DNA from: Amoebidium appalachense
Lineage: Eukaryota > Ichthyosporea
DNA length: 64,000 nt
Reading direction: 5' to 3'
Assembly (NCBI GenBank): GCA_963693365.1
Contig: CAVNZM010000006.1
Span: 5,270,001-5,334,000, forward strand
The notes beneath the pieces were generated by a model. That model was not told where the DNA came from. It saw nothing but the letters and a program-made list of their open reading frames with translations, and did not search any database. The position numbers and the translations under genes are program-made. Each line of letters begins with the position of its first letter. Position 1 is the stretch's first letter. Below, one piece after another: positions 46,776 to 59,048 of this stretch.

Positions 46776-47270
46776 TGTTTATCCTTCGGCCGAGGGCCTT
46801 ACAAACATGAAAATGCTACCTAGAAAGTGAGTCTTTCTCTGCTGAAATAGGGGAGTGGCCGTGAATGTGTACATGTGTGGAGTGGGAATTCAAAAAACAT
46901 TGAACGACCATTTGTTTTGGCTCTGCGCGTCGGTTTGTGTCGCCGCACGCCGATTGGCTGTCAGCACATAGACACTACCCCTCAACCCCTAAGCATGGGA
47001 TCCTTTAAATTTGATCCTAATCATGCTTCCTAGTAAAAATGACTGAATTAGACAGAAAACGGTTTAGCTTCTAAACACCCTATGTCATTAAATTGATAAT
47101 AAAAATTCAAATTTTTGGATATTGTATTTATCTTTTAAGATATACAACTATATAATGCACATGTAGAAGCGGATAATTCTTTTGTACTTGCAAATTGACA
47201 TTTTGAAGCAATTTAGTTGTTTTTTGCAGGTGTTTAGAGATTGTCAGGGAGAATAATCGACCAATCAAAT
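46776..47270 (-). promoter_or_regulatory. Upstream region of the cathepsin B-like gene
   Basis: Low-repeat sequence before the start codon at 46775. An inverted CCAAT (CGATTGGCTG) lies at 46951-46960, about 180 bp upstream of the ATG. No convincing TATA box was found. A second CCAAT-like site (ACCAATCAAA) is at about 47261. Confidence 0.4.
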
Positions 47271-47348
47271 CCACGCCCGCATAGCAATGCACAAAGGAAT
47301 TTGCCTTTTCTGGTGCCCTGATTTTTGGCGCTATGGCATACCCGCTAA

Positions 47349-47567
47349 ACAGCCCCGTACGAGAACGGACTCCACGTGGTGGCTCGCTGGGCTGGGAAGG
47401 GCCTCATCCAGTCATCTCGACTCGCAGGGAAGAAAAGAAAGGCTTTTGAAAAAAAGAAAGAAAAGGCCCCGGTGGAGGATACATATCATATCATAGAGCG
47501 ACCGGTCAAATGGGTCTGTCACGGTAAAAACGGACTCAATGTGTTGACCTCATCAGCGCGAGCAAAT
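47349..47567 (+). CDS. Candidate exon of an unrecognised plus-strand gene
   Basis: After an AAACAG acceptor an open frame encodes PYENGLHVVARWAGKGLIQS, then a Lys-rich block (GKKRKAFEKKKEKAPVED) and YHIIERPVKWVCHGKNGLN, ending before a GTGAGG donor. The composition is protein-like and unlike the surrounding repeats, but no family was recognised and no start or downstream exon could be joined in phase. Short candidates at 48749-48779 and 48829-48866 were examined and do not chain cleanly. Confidence 0.25.
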
Positions 47568-47896
47568 GTGAGGGTGCAAGGGGAAGGGGGGGGGGGGGGG
47601 GGGGGGGAGGGGGGGGGGGGGGGGGAGGAAGGGGGGGAGAAATCTCCTTCGATTAAACACAGCGAGCGGTGTTTTTATCTGAACATGAAGAGAGGGATGC
47701 ATCCACACAAAATGTTATAGAACAAAGGCACTTAGCCAAAAAGGGTACCTTCTTTCCTGTGTTTCCTTCTTATTCGGAGAGAAAAAAGGTGAGAAAATTG
47801 CTTCATTCACCAAATATTCAAGATCACTTACTACGAGCCACCAGGCGCACATATTTCGCTTGAATAGCGAACGTGGGACTCCCCCCCTCCCCCTCC

Positions 47897-47930
<34 letters not shown>

Positions 47931-48101
47931 TCTTTCTCTCTCCTATGCAACTCACCCGCCGTCACTGTCTTGCCCCGCAATCAACCACGGGCAATCTGTG
48001 CAGCGCTGCTTCTCTTACACGCAAAGGCTCTTTCCTTGACGTATGAGCTTGAATTCCTCTAACATTTCACGAAATCTGTCTATGTGTTTGGATTTATTTC
48101 T

Positions 48102-48165
<64 letters not shown>

Positions 48166-48380
48166 CCTCTCTCTCTCCCCTCCCCCCCCCTTTCCCCCCC
48201 CCTCCCTCCCTCTCTCTCCCGCGCGCGTTCTCCCCCCCCCCCCCCCCCTCTCTGTCTGTCTGCCAGGCTTCCGTCTGTCTCTTTCCATCCCCCCCCCCCC
48301 CCCCTCCCCCCTCTCTCTCCCCCCCCCCCCCCCCCTCTCTCTCTCCCTTTCCCTCTCTATCTGTCTCTCTCCCTCACCCC

Positions 48381-48422
<42 letters not shown>

Positions 48423-50692
48423 TCTCTTTCTCTCTTCTCTCTCTCTCTCTCTCTCCCCTTCCCCCCCCTTCCCCCTTCTCTCTCTCTCTCTCTCTCTCCC
48501 CCCCCCCCCCCCCCCTCCCCCCCCTCCCCCCCCCCCTCTCTCTCCCACCCTCGAGCTCCCTTCCTCTCTCATCCTTGGATCTCACTCTCTCTCGAGCTCG
48601 CCCCCTTCGAATTCCTTTCCAGAGCCCCCCCCCCCCCCCCCCCCCTCCCCCTCCCCCCCCCCCTCCTCCCCCCTCGGTCTCCGGGCCCTGCAGGTCCCTT
48701 TTCCTCTCCTTCCCGTTCTTCTCCTGCAAATCTCTCCACATCAGCGTTTCAAAGTCAACAAAGAACTTCCGCCTCGTGAGAGGGGGAGGGGGGGGATGGG
48801 GGGGAGAGGGGATGGACGGGAGGACACGTCCAACATCACGGCCGCCATCAGGAGAGGAGTGGTAAGGAGGGGCTAGCCATGACCAGGCTTACATAATAGC
48901 ATGGATCAAGACTAGTTTCTCCTTCCCCTAACCACTCTTGCGGCCACGGGGGAGGGGCAACTTCCTTCTTTCTTCCTCAAGTGGACGGTGAGGACCGGAG
49001 GGCGGGTGAGGGGGGGGGGGGGGGGAGGGGGAGGGGGGTTACATTTCTGTCCCGAGGTTGGGATGGGGAGGCGGGGGGAGGGGAGGGTGGCCTGAAACGT
49101 ATGCCAATCGGCGCACATGTGCCACGTGCACTGATTCTGTGAAACGGTTGCACATGCGGTTTTGACCTCGAGCATGAGCCTGAGCGTCAGTGACCAGCAT
49201 GCGTATGCGCGATTGGACACCATGGCCAGCTCTAGAGTCTCCACCAGCTCTATCCACCAGCTAGGCCGGCGCCATGGCGGAGCTCCATCCGGCCCCGGCC
49301 ATGCGGGGTTGAAATCCATGACACTATCGACCTGATGATGCCAGCCTGCAGGCTGCAGGCCCGACTGGTAATGCATGAGAGAGAGATAAAATCATTGGAT
49401 GCATCAGGTGCTACGCCAGGTGCATAAGATGAATACTGCAAACGAATGAATAGTAGCTATGAAAAACTTATGCAGCAGCAGAACAAGAGCTTCGATGCAG
49501 GTGTGCAAACATTTCGTGACTATAAACAGGCATAGATACAGTAGATAGCTAGGCATAGCATGCCATAAGCATATTCCATGATTTCGTGCCCTGTCAAGTA
49601 GCCAACATTGTGAAGCACAGTGAAGGAGCTGATTGGATAAATGGTGGGGACACTGATCTAAGCTGGCATGCACCTTTACGTTGCTTGAGGATCCAACATG
49701 AAAAATGGAAGCTAATTCTAATTAATGGGTATTATTTATCGTAAGATTTTCTTTAAGAATGTTGGTTTTGATAACTTGTAACTGGAACTGCTAGGAATCC
49801 CGCGCAGGATCTAAAGGAATTCCACGGCCCGCTGCGTTGCTAATGGGTGGTGCACTCTAACCCAATTAATTCTTCCGTATATCATGCACAAGGTTAACCG
49901 TGCAGATATTTCTTCATCTTATTGGTTTAGAGGGAATCCGTGTTCAAATTGATAGCCTACTTCTGCTGTGGCTGAGCCTGGCATGCGCAGGCTTCAGCCC
50001 ACAACATAAATACCAGTGACGACCCACGTTCCTATGCCTCACTATTGCATGTGTGTTTCTTTTCTCTTCCAGTCTCCCAAGCAGTAATGTTTTTTCCTGA
50101 ACAGAACAGGTGGATCACCTAAGGTTGCTGTCAGGAAATCATCACCATTCGACTTACATAGCTAAACGCTGTGAAACGTTGTTGTTAATTGTGACTTCTT
50201 TCGATTCCTTGCATACTGCATGTACACAGAACTTCGTACATTCCTTTTTGCGTGGGTGGTCCTGAGGGTAACGAAGAAAATACATCACTCCAAGCTCATA
50301 GTGGGCGCGTCTGCGTGTTTAGCTGGCCATGTTTATTTCTGGGTCAGAGAAAGTACGCGTGGCTCTCCCCTTCATAACGGTTGTCTTTCCTCACCACGTG
50401 CACATACGAAGTAGTAAGCATGCGTGCATGTCGATTTGTGACTCTCGGAGTTGTAATAGTAGTGCATGATATCTAATTTTTTCACTCTGGCCCTTACCAG
50501 CTGGTCTTCTCAAACACATGTTTTGGTTCATCTCTACAAGTTTAACCCTGCACTGACAACACGACTCGCTCGCTAATTATTAATTGTAACCGTTGACCCC
50601 TTATAGAGGAACCCACTTTATGTACTCTGTAACAAACTTTAAAGCTTTGAAGTTAGATGTGCTAATGGCAGTGGTAGCATCAAGCAACCAAA
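47568..50692. other. Intergenic; poly-C and (CT)n tract, then unique sequence
   Basis: Poly-G at 47587-47635, poly-C at 47898-47930, and a pyrimidine-rich (CT)n/poly-C tract at 48090-48670. From 48900 to 50690 the sequence is of ordinary complexity with no recognised gene; the open frames there are short and lack family signatures. Confidence 0.55.
48090..48670. repeat. (CT)n and poly-C pyrimidine tract
   Basis: Nearly all pyrimidine on the plus strand: (CT)n at 48101-48160, repeated CTCTCT/CCCC blocks to 48545, then poly-C blocks to about 48670. Confidence 0.9.
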
Positions 50693-52122
50693 ATGAGCGT
50701 TTCCGGATTTTCCATTACCCTACGGCGACCACGACGGGTGGTGTCATGCCTATTGCTTCTCGGGTGCGCCTTTCACCTCAACCCCGGACGATGAAACCAC
50801 CCGTGTCGTCGTTCGCCAACTACTCGCAACAGACGGTGCAATCAGTGTGGATGCATATGGTGACATAACGCATGAAAAAAAACAACGGGAAAATTTGGAA
50901 ACAAAACACACGCACGAAGGCCACGTAGACGACTTTTTGCGCAAATTGAGAGAGGAGTTTGCTGGCCCGACGCAGTTGCAGCCCGGTGATCAAGGAAAAG
51001 TCATTGCTGGTGGTGAAAGCCCGTGCAATAATACGGACTCCGAAATTAGCAATGTCTCTTTGCCAAGCTCAACTGTTTTAAAAAGCACAACAAAGAGCAA
51101 ATCAGGGAGGGAAAACGAAAATGTCCAGCTCGTAAGGCGACAGCGAGAAGTGAACCTTAACCTTATGGGGGATTCGCCAACGCCGACCGCGGTGTCCCAA
51201 CCCGTACGCAAAGTGCACAACGAGGACCGCCTACCACAGGATGAAAACGAAATCGTAGACGTGATGATCTGTTCGGATTTCAAAACGGTCCACGGGATGG
51301 TGGCCGCTGTGAGCAGCGTTATTGCAAACACAAAGGCACACCCGTTTTTCCACCTTGTCGTTATACCAAACATTGCCGAAATGGTCACGCGGTGGATTCT
51401 TCACTACTATCCGAACGTGACGATGGAGGTGATTCCCTTTCGCGGGGGGCTGCTTCGGGAGAAAATTGTGGTGCGGGGGAGAAGGAAGGAATTGGGAAGC
51501 CCCATGAATTTCGCCCAACCGTCTTTCCATGTTTTTGAACTTCGGCCACCCGCTGATACAGAAACTGAAAATGAACCCGAAGAAACACGCGTTCAACGCC
51601 GGGGTTTTTGTTGCCGACATGACCGCGTGGCGCAAGTTTAATGTCACGGAAAAGTTGGTTGAGTGGATGGATTTAAACACCCACACAAACGTTTACGGTG
51701 CGGAGGCCGGGGGCGGTGTTTCGCAGCCACCCATGCTCATTGCGTTGCACAACCGCACAGTAGAACTACCCACGGAATGGCACGTGCGTCATTTTGGGTG
51801 GTCCGAGAGCGACAATTATACGATGGAATACGTCGCTAGTGCAAAACTTTTGCACTGGAACGGAAAGGCGAAACCGTGGAATACGCGCGGGAAATGGATG
51901 GGGCTGTGGTATGAGTACTACAGGCACGAGCCGACGGCACATATAATGGGATACATGGACCCGATATTGAGGAAGAAGGGGACGGCGTCTGCAAAGGCGA
52001 TGAAAATGAAGTTGGCCCAATGGAATGCTTCCGTTAAAATTAATGGTGAAGTTTCATTGGTGGATGCGGCACTGGAGCGTGCGGTTGATGGGGGAGAAAC
52101 AGCCCCAGAGCCTGCCAGATAG
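50693..52122 (+). pseudogene. Family 8 glycosyltransferase, disrupted: DxD segment missing
   Basis: The N-terminal half (frame open from 50697 to 51641) carries VDVMICSDFKTVHGMVAAVS, HLVVIPN and VRGRRKELGSPMNFA, the nucleotide-binding half of a GT8 enzyme. The C-terminal half, in the +1 frame from about 51526 to the stop at 52120-52122, carries NFGHPLIQKLKM, FNAGVFVADMTAWRKF and HWNGKAKPWN, the family's H-x2-G-x2-KPW end. The segment between NFA and NFGHPL, where the family has RFY and the metal-binding DxD, is reduced to about 20 nt and the frame changes. A plausible N-terminal signal anchor (RRVVSCLLLLGCAFHL, starting ATG at 50693) lies in a third frame, implying a second frameshift. Best read as a decayed gene; collapse of the segment during assembly is the alternative. 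Confidence 0.75.
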
Positions 52123-52314
52123 CAATTTCGAATTAGAAATTGAACCAAATATGGCTTTTGCCTAATTTAGGTTGATTAGGTTCCCGTGAATGATGCCGAA
52201 TGCATAACTGAACGTATGGAACAGGTGACAAAAAGGTGCCGTTGGTGCCACGGTGTATCATAGGGCTGTGTGTGTGTGTGTGTGTGTGTGGTGATGGTGG
52301 TGGCGGCTGTGTGT

Positions 52315-52371
<57 letters not shown>

Positions 52372-52803
52372 TGGCAACCATAAAGTCTTGCTTAACGGCT
52401 TTGTGAGTTTAGTAGTTTGATTCGAAGGAGCTCTTGTTGCAAGTGTTGCCCAATCGAGAGAAAGCAGGGCAGAAGCACCCCGTATCCTTAAGCTGAGTAT
52501 GCACACTCGGAATGAATTTGAAAAAACAATTGTGAATGATTGATGCTTGTCGGCTTAGAACTGAATGTGGTAGACCGAATAGAGGGTCGATAGCCTTATT
52601 AAGGCAGCCTAATCAAAGTTTAGTTCTATGTCTAAGATACTACGTATAATGTGATTATGAAACGAATGCTGAATAGTGATTGTTGTTTGTCGTTCTGAGA
52701 TAAAAAGCCACTGATTGAAACGTATGATCATTGGTTATCGATGGCTGATTTTTACAACAAGAATGACGATATTGCAAACTGTTGTTTTTGATGCCTCGTC
52801 ATG

Positions 52804-52845
<42 letters not shown>

Positions 52846-53570
52846 AAAAAAAAAAAAATCCCTCTCAACCCCACCCCATTCAAACACACACACACTCACG
52901 CACACGCACATGTTCACATACCACACACTCGGGGGCCCGACACTCTCCCTTCTTGCCCTCCTCGAGACATCCACATACCGTCATTCAGCCTACACAACTT
53001 ACCCTCCTATAAATCCAATCACTCATCCCTCCCCCCCCCCCCCCCTCCACCCCCCCCCCCCCCTCCCCCCCACACACACACACACAAACACACACCCACA
53101 CACCCACAAACCTCAAGTTCTCCCACAAACTGCGAATGAACTTGTCACCTGTCCCCTCAGTCTCCTATGCAAGTTAAAACCGGTGTTTTTAAGCACTGCC
53201 AAAGGAAATTCTGGATTTATGCCACACAATTATAAAGATATTGGGTTGACTGACCGAAGAGCAAAAGGTTGCCTTTCACAACCGTTCTAGCAATGCCTCC
53301 CCCCCCCCCCCCCCCCCCTCCCCCCCCCCCCCCCCCCCCAATTCCTCCCCTCCCCCCTCCCCCTGCCCCCGGTCAGAAAGCTGATAAAGAAAGAGGCAAT
53401 TCACTGCCTCTCCTAGTTATTTTGGAGGCCAAAGGCAGAACTCACACAATCTCTCCAGCGGGGACTGGGCCGGAGGTGGGATTTGAGGGAGAACGGGGGG
53501 AGAGGGGGGGAGGGGGGGGGAGGGGGGAGGGGGAGATGGGGGGGGGGGGGGGGGGGGGGGGGGCTTTTAC
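52123..53570. other. Intergenic, with simple repeats
   Basis: Contains (GT)n and poly-G at 52266-52371, mixed sequence at 52372-52800, a compound C(n)A(n) tract at 52804-52858, poly-C at 53030-53070 and 53300-53340, and a G-rich stretch at 53480-53563. No gene recognised. Confidence 0.6.
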
Positions 53571-53573
53571 ATC

Positions 53574-53971
53574 TTAGTTGAAAAGTGATTTCTTATCCCA
53601 CCACTGCCCCGCCTTGAAGTGCTTGCCCCTTGAAACGATACCAGGCTGTGTACCAACTCCACAGGATGTGCCGCAGGGCTAGGCGGGGTGAGGTGGGGTG
53701 GGGGTGGGGGTGGCGGAGGGGGGGGGGGGGGGGGGGGGGAGGGGGGGGGGGGGGGGGGGGGAGGAAGGAGGGGATAAGATGTGTAAAATTTCTGTGTGCA
53801 TCCCCCCGGGCACACACACAATTTAAAAGCACGTATCCCCCCCCCCGCCCCCTCCTCCCCGCGGCACATCCTGTGGAGTTGGTACATACACAGGCTGGTA
53901 TCGTTCGGGGGGCAAGCACATCCAGACGGCTCAGTAATTACTGGAATAATACAGTCACTTTCCAACAAAGT
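53574..53971. repeat. Long imperfect inverted repeat around a poly-G/C loop
   Basis: The left core arm (53621-53674, GCTTGCCCCTTGAAACGATA to GGATGTGCCGC) pairs with the right core arm (53861-53918, GCGGCACATCCTGTGGAGTT to GGGGGCAAGC). Weaker pairing extends outward to about 53574 and 53971. The loop contains G runs and C runs that could pair with each other. The right arm ends in AAAGTACGTAACCCC, resembling the poly-C donors of this window. Either a foldback element or two inverted copies of one exon-like sequence. Confidence 0.75.
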
Positions 53972-53999
53972 ACGTAACCCCCCCCCCCCCCCCCCCCCC

Positions 54000-54391
54000 C
54001 CCTCCCCTCCCCTCCCCGGGGAAGAAATTCAATTTTATGTGTGTAGAGAGTTTTTGCCTAGGGGTTTTTTGTGCCTGTTTTGACTGAGTCTTCGTAACAG
54101 CGACTGGGTATAATTGGGTGTGGGTTTCTGTATACTAGTAGCAGGTGCTATATATTTTCCATTACGGGTTTCCATATCATGATTCCGAATTCAATAGGAG
54201 TCTCCATAGATATTTACACATACTCAGCCGGGCCGCGCCCGTGCACGGTGCATGTGCATGTTCTAGTTTAAAGCCGGCAGTAGCTGGTCATGATTTCCAA
54301 CAGAAATACTGCCTCCTCAATAAGTATCTTCGTTTTTCCGTGGATCCGTCTCCCCTTAATCCAACCCACTTATCCTTTTTGCCCGTGTCAG

Positions 54392-54427
<36 letters not shown>

Positions 54428-56280
54428 TTTTTTTTTTTTAATTACCCAATACCGTGACACCCTAGACTACCCCTTCCCAGCCAGACCTTCACCGAGCCTC
54501 GATGCGGCCTAACCAGAGCAGAATAAACTCGCTGTGAGCCGGGCTATTCTGTAAACAGATGAATTATTCTCCACAAAACAGAGTTATTGCGCAAGAATGC
54601 AGCTAAATCAAGCAAGAAAGCAATATTATTCTGCTTACGACCGCGGAAATTATCCTGCCAAAAAAAAAAAAAAAGAGCTGAATTTGTTTTCTGCGTTTAG
54701 CAGAGTAGCAGAGTAATCACAATTAATTGCGGAATATTTTTCTTCTGCAAAAGCGGAAATAATATTGTACAAAGAAGCAAAAAGGCAGGTTTCTTCCCGG
54801 GAAAAAAGCAGAATCATTCTGCAAATTGCCTGCAAAAAGCAGAATAATTCTTTGCCCGTCAGAGTGATTCTGTGTCTCTGCTGGTGTGGCACTTGCAGGG
54901 CCTTCCCTCTGAATTCTCAACATGATGCCTAGATTTCCTCGAATCTGTTTTCTTGTTCTGAGAAATTATCGAATTCGAATCACACGAACACGAATGGCTC
55001 CGCTCGAGCCACCGGGTACATAGCTACCTTAGCTTGAGGGTAAACGAATGTCCATAACAAAGGGGAAGCGTTTTTTAGAGCTTGTTTAACTGGATCAGCG
55101 AGGGGCACATCCTTCAGAAGGCAGCGTTGTTGTCAAGGTATGGTGAATAGCTGCCTGCCGGTCATGATTCAGGGCTTGTGTGTGTGAGTGTGCGTGAGGC
55201 ACAAATAAGGGTGAGGGAAGGATGTGGGGAGAAGGAGCTGAAGGTGAAGAAGGGGGGGGGGGGGGGGGGGGCGGGGGGGGTAAGGGGGAGTGAAGGAGAA
55301 GGGCGAGGAGAGAGGGGTAGGGGGCTGGGGATGGCGGGAGATGGGGAGAAAAAGAGTTTGGGGTTGGGGGGAGCACGTGGTTGTGGTATGGCTGTGCCGG
55401 CGATTGAAAAATTTAAAGCAGGTGACCGGGCAAGGAACACAGGGCGAGGTGAGGGGGAATTAGAAGGAGGAGGTGGTAGTAGTGATGGCAGTGGTGGTGG
55501 TGATGGTGGTAGGGTATGTGTGTGTGTATGTGTGTGTGTGGGGGGGAGGGGGGCAGGGGGAAGGGTATGGGGCATGGAGGGAGGGGCGGGGGGGTAAGGG
55601 AAAGGGGAGGGAAGGGGAGGAGGACTAGTGGCGGACAGGCTGTTGTCTATGGTGGAGGTGCGGAGGCTGAAAAGACAAAGTAAGAGTTCGAAAGTTTTAA
55701 GCAGGGTGAAAGGACAAAAAAGTAAGAGATAAGAAATAAATAACAGTTAGGCAGACTTTGCGACACGACGTGAGAGATCATAGCTTGTCGCCAAAAGAGA
55801 ACGAACGAAGAAGGCATGATAGGAATTGCTTGGTATGAAGCACATTCTCTCTGCATAATTATATTCACTGCATAGAACTTTATGGAACATAAACTCGAAA
55901 AAAATGCAATATTGTACTTTGTACCTGGATATTGCATTCCATCCCTGTCCCCCCCCCCCCCCCCCCCTCCCCCCCCCCTCTGCCCCCTTTCTTCCTCGAA
56001 CCCATCTAGTGCATGGTCCGCTTTCCATCACCAAACTTTTTCTTTATTTCGGGGTTTTTATTTTTTCATTCCCTTTAATGCATGTTGTTCTCTGCGTCCC
56101 CCTCCCCCCTCCCCCCGCGCCCCAGACCCCGCCCCTGCCTCGCCCCTGCCCCCGCAACCTCCTCGCCTGAACCACCCCTTCCCCCCCCCCCCCCCTGCGC
56201 CTCCCTTCCCTCCTCCCCCTTCCTCCCGACCCTAGCAATACCCCCAAATTTCCCTATGCTCCCCTCCTCTTCCGACCCCA

Positions 56281-56314
<34 letters not shown>

Positions 56315-56393
56315 CTTAACCCTTTCTTCCTTTCCTAACTTATTAACCATTTCCCCCTCTCAGTTTCTGTCGTCCGCACTGCAAAAAACGAAA
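54000..56393. other. Intergenic
   Basis: A mixed-sequence stretch with poly-C/T(n) at 54391-54439, an A-T-rich motif array (listed separately), a G-rich stretch at 55200-55640 with a long poly-G near 55250-55280, and poly-C runs at 55950-55980 and 56281-56311. No gene recognised. Confidence 0.55.
54543..54865. repeat. Cluster of GCAGAATNATTCTGC-like palindromes
   Basis: Within about 320 bp the half-sites GCAGAAT, GCGGAAT, ATTCTGC and ATTATTCTGC recur at least ten times in both orientations, with full or near palindromes such as GCAGAATCATTCTGC at about 54808. The spacing is irregular. Confidence 0.6.
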
Positions 56394-56796
56394 ATGTCTC
56401 CGGCCACACAATCAAATGGGCCACGAAGGACTTTGGCAGTTTACTCAAAGGCATTGGCTGCTTGCTCAACCCAGGTGGGATTTACCCGAATAATTGGGTA
56501 TTTTAAGGTGTATTTTTCGGTTATTATGATATATCGCAATGAGGTATGCTCGGCCCACGTGTTTTTTCTGACAGTTTTTTTTTGGTTCTTTTGATAATCC
56601 GTGATAAATATCTTTCTTCTGTGTTAAAACGGTAAAGAAGTTTTTTCGAGTACTCCTGGATATTAAAGGGAAGGAAAGAAATTATCACGGAATATCGGGT
56701 TTTGTGTGTGTGTTTGTTTTCTTTTCTTTTCTTCTTTTCTTTCTTTTCTTTTCTTTTCTTTTCTTTTCTTTCTTTCTTTCTTTCTTTCCTTTTTTT

Positions 56797-56856
<60 letters not shown>

Positions 56857-57047
56857 CCGGAAGGCGGATTACCTTATGTTTTTTCGAGTACTCCTGGATA
56901 TTAAAGGGAAGGAAAGGAATTATCACGGAATATCGGGTTTTGTGTGTGTGTTTGTTTTCTTTTCTTTTCTTCTTTTCTTTCTTTTCTTTTCTTTTCTTTT
57001 CTTTTCTTTCTTTCTTTCTTTCTTTCCTTTTTTTTTTTTTTTTGTGT

Positions 57048-57095
<48 letters not shown>

Positions 57096-57164
57096 CCGGA
57101 AGGCGGATTACCTTATGTACCGTCTATCCCTCCCCCCTTCCTCCTGCCTGCGTCTGTTATTTGA

Positions 57165-57210
<46 letters not shown>

Positions 57211-57288
57211 CTCCCCCCCCCCCCCCCCCCTCCTTGCCCTTATCGGTTATACGAAAGCTTGTGCCTCACCTCCTTGACCACTACAGAT

Positions 57289-57349
<61 letters not shown>

Positions 57350-58387
57350 AAAAAAAAAGAAAAAAAAAAAGAAAAAGAAAAAGGAAGAAAGAAAGAAAAG
57401 AAAGAAAGAAAGAAAAAGGCATGAAACCTCCCCCCCCCCCCATCCCCCTCCCCCCTTCACCCCGACCTCTCTTCCCCCCCCCCCCCCCCCCCCCTCCTTC
57501 GTCTCCCCCTCCCCCTCCCCCCGCCCCCCACTAGCCTCCCCCCTCCCCCCCCCCCTCCCTGGTAAGTGTTAGCTGGGTGGTGGTAGCAGCTATGGTAGTT
57601 GTGGAGCTGGAGGAGGAGGAGGAGGGGGAGGAGGAGGAGGAGGGGGGGGGGGGGAAGGGGGAGGGGGGGTTGGGGGAGGGGGGTGGATTCATAGATGGCC
57701 GGTCATTCATATATGTACTCCTTTTACTCATTTTTTTTGTCTGTCTAGCTGATTCAGAAAAGGCTCTCCATGCGGGTGTATTTGCAATTCCAAGACCAAC
57801 CCCTCTGCTTTCTTTGCATGCAACATGCAAGGCTCTGTTTTTGGCAGGTGTGCATACATACGTGTGGCTCATGGTTATATCTCTGACCAAAAAGGCTTCA
57901 CTCAGCTCCGGGTTTCCCTCCCCCCCCCCCCCCCCCCCCCCTTTTTTTTTTTCTTTTCTTTTCTTTTTTTTCTTTTTCTTTTTCTTCTTTTCTTTGCTTT
58001 TTTCCCCATGTGGCTCAATGGTCACATCTCTGTCCGAAAAGGCTTCACTCAGCTCCCGGTTTCCTCGCCCCCTTTTTCTTTTCTTTCCTTTTCTTTTCTT
58101 TTTCTTTTTCTCTGTTTTTTTTCCCCACGTCACTCTGACAACACACACACTAACATGAAATTTAGGCGCTGGCTTACGGCAAGTGTGTGTCTGCAAAGGC
58201 CGACTCCGTGACTCAGAACATGTGTGCCTCCGAGTTTCAAGCATTCAAGGAGTGTGCTTCAAAGGCTGTATGTGCCCTCCCCCCCCCCCCCCCCCCCCCC
58301 CCCCGCCCTCCCGAGCCGCGAACTTCTTGCTGGATTGTAAATACACCCCCCCCCCCCCCTCCCCACCTTTTTTCTTTCATATATCCT

Positions 58388-58420
<33 letters not shown>

Positions 58421-58784
58421 ACAAACCCTCGAATTTCTTGCTGGATTGTAAATACCACCCTCGACCCCTTCCCCCCATTTCCCATCTTTTCTCTCTCATA
58501 TATCCCTTCCCCCCCCACCCCCACCCCCCTCCCCCCGCCCCTCCTCTTCGTGTTTACCCACCCACTGGGCTATCTTCATACACCGTTACACTAGCCTTTT
58601 CAGTTTTAATACCAACCCTCTTATAAACCTTTGACCGTGCATGTTCTTAGGCATGTGTGTCCTCGTGTGCACCTGTACAGACATGTACATGAACGTGTGG
58701 TTGTGATAAACGTTGTTTGTATGCAAGCTTTTTCAGGCTCCGCACACAGGAGGGAAGGGGGGGGGGGGGGGGAGAAGGAGGCGG

Positions 58785-58820
<36 letters not shown>

Positions 58821-58967
58821 CTCTATGCCTGCCTTGCTGACAGACTGAGTGGAAATATGTTGCTGTAGGGAGGAAGGGGGGGGGGGGGGGGGGGGGGGGC
58901 TTCCGTTTTTTTTTTTTTTTTTTTTTTTTTGGGGGGGGGGGGGGTTGTTGTGTGTATTTGTGTGTGT

Positions 58968-59048
<81 letters not shown>

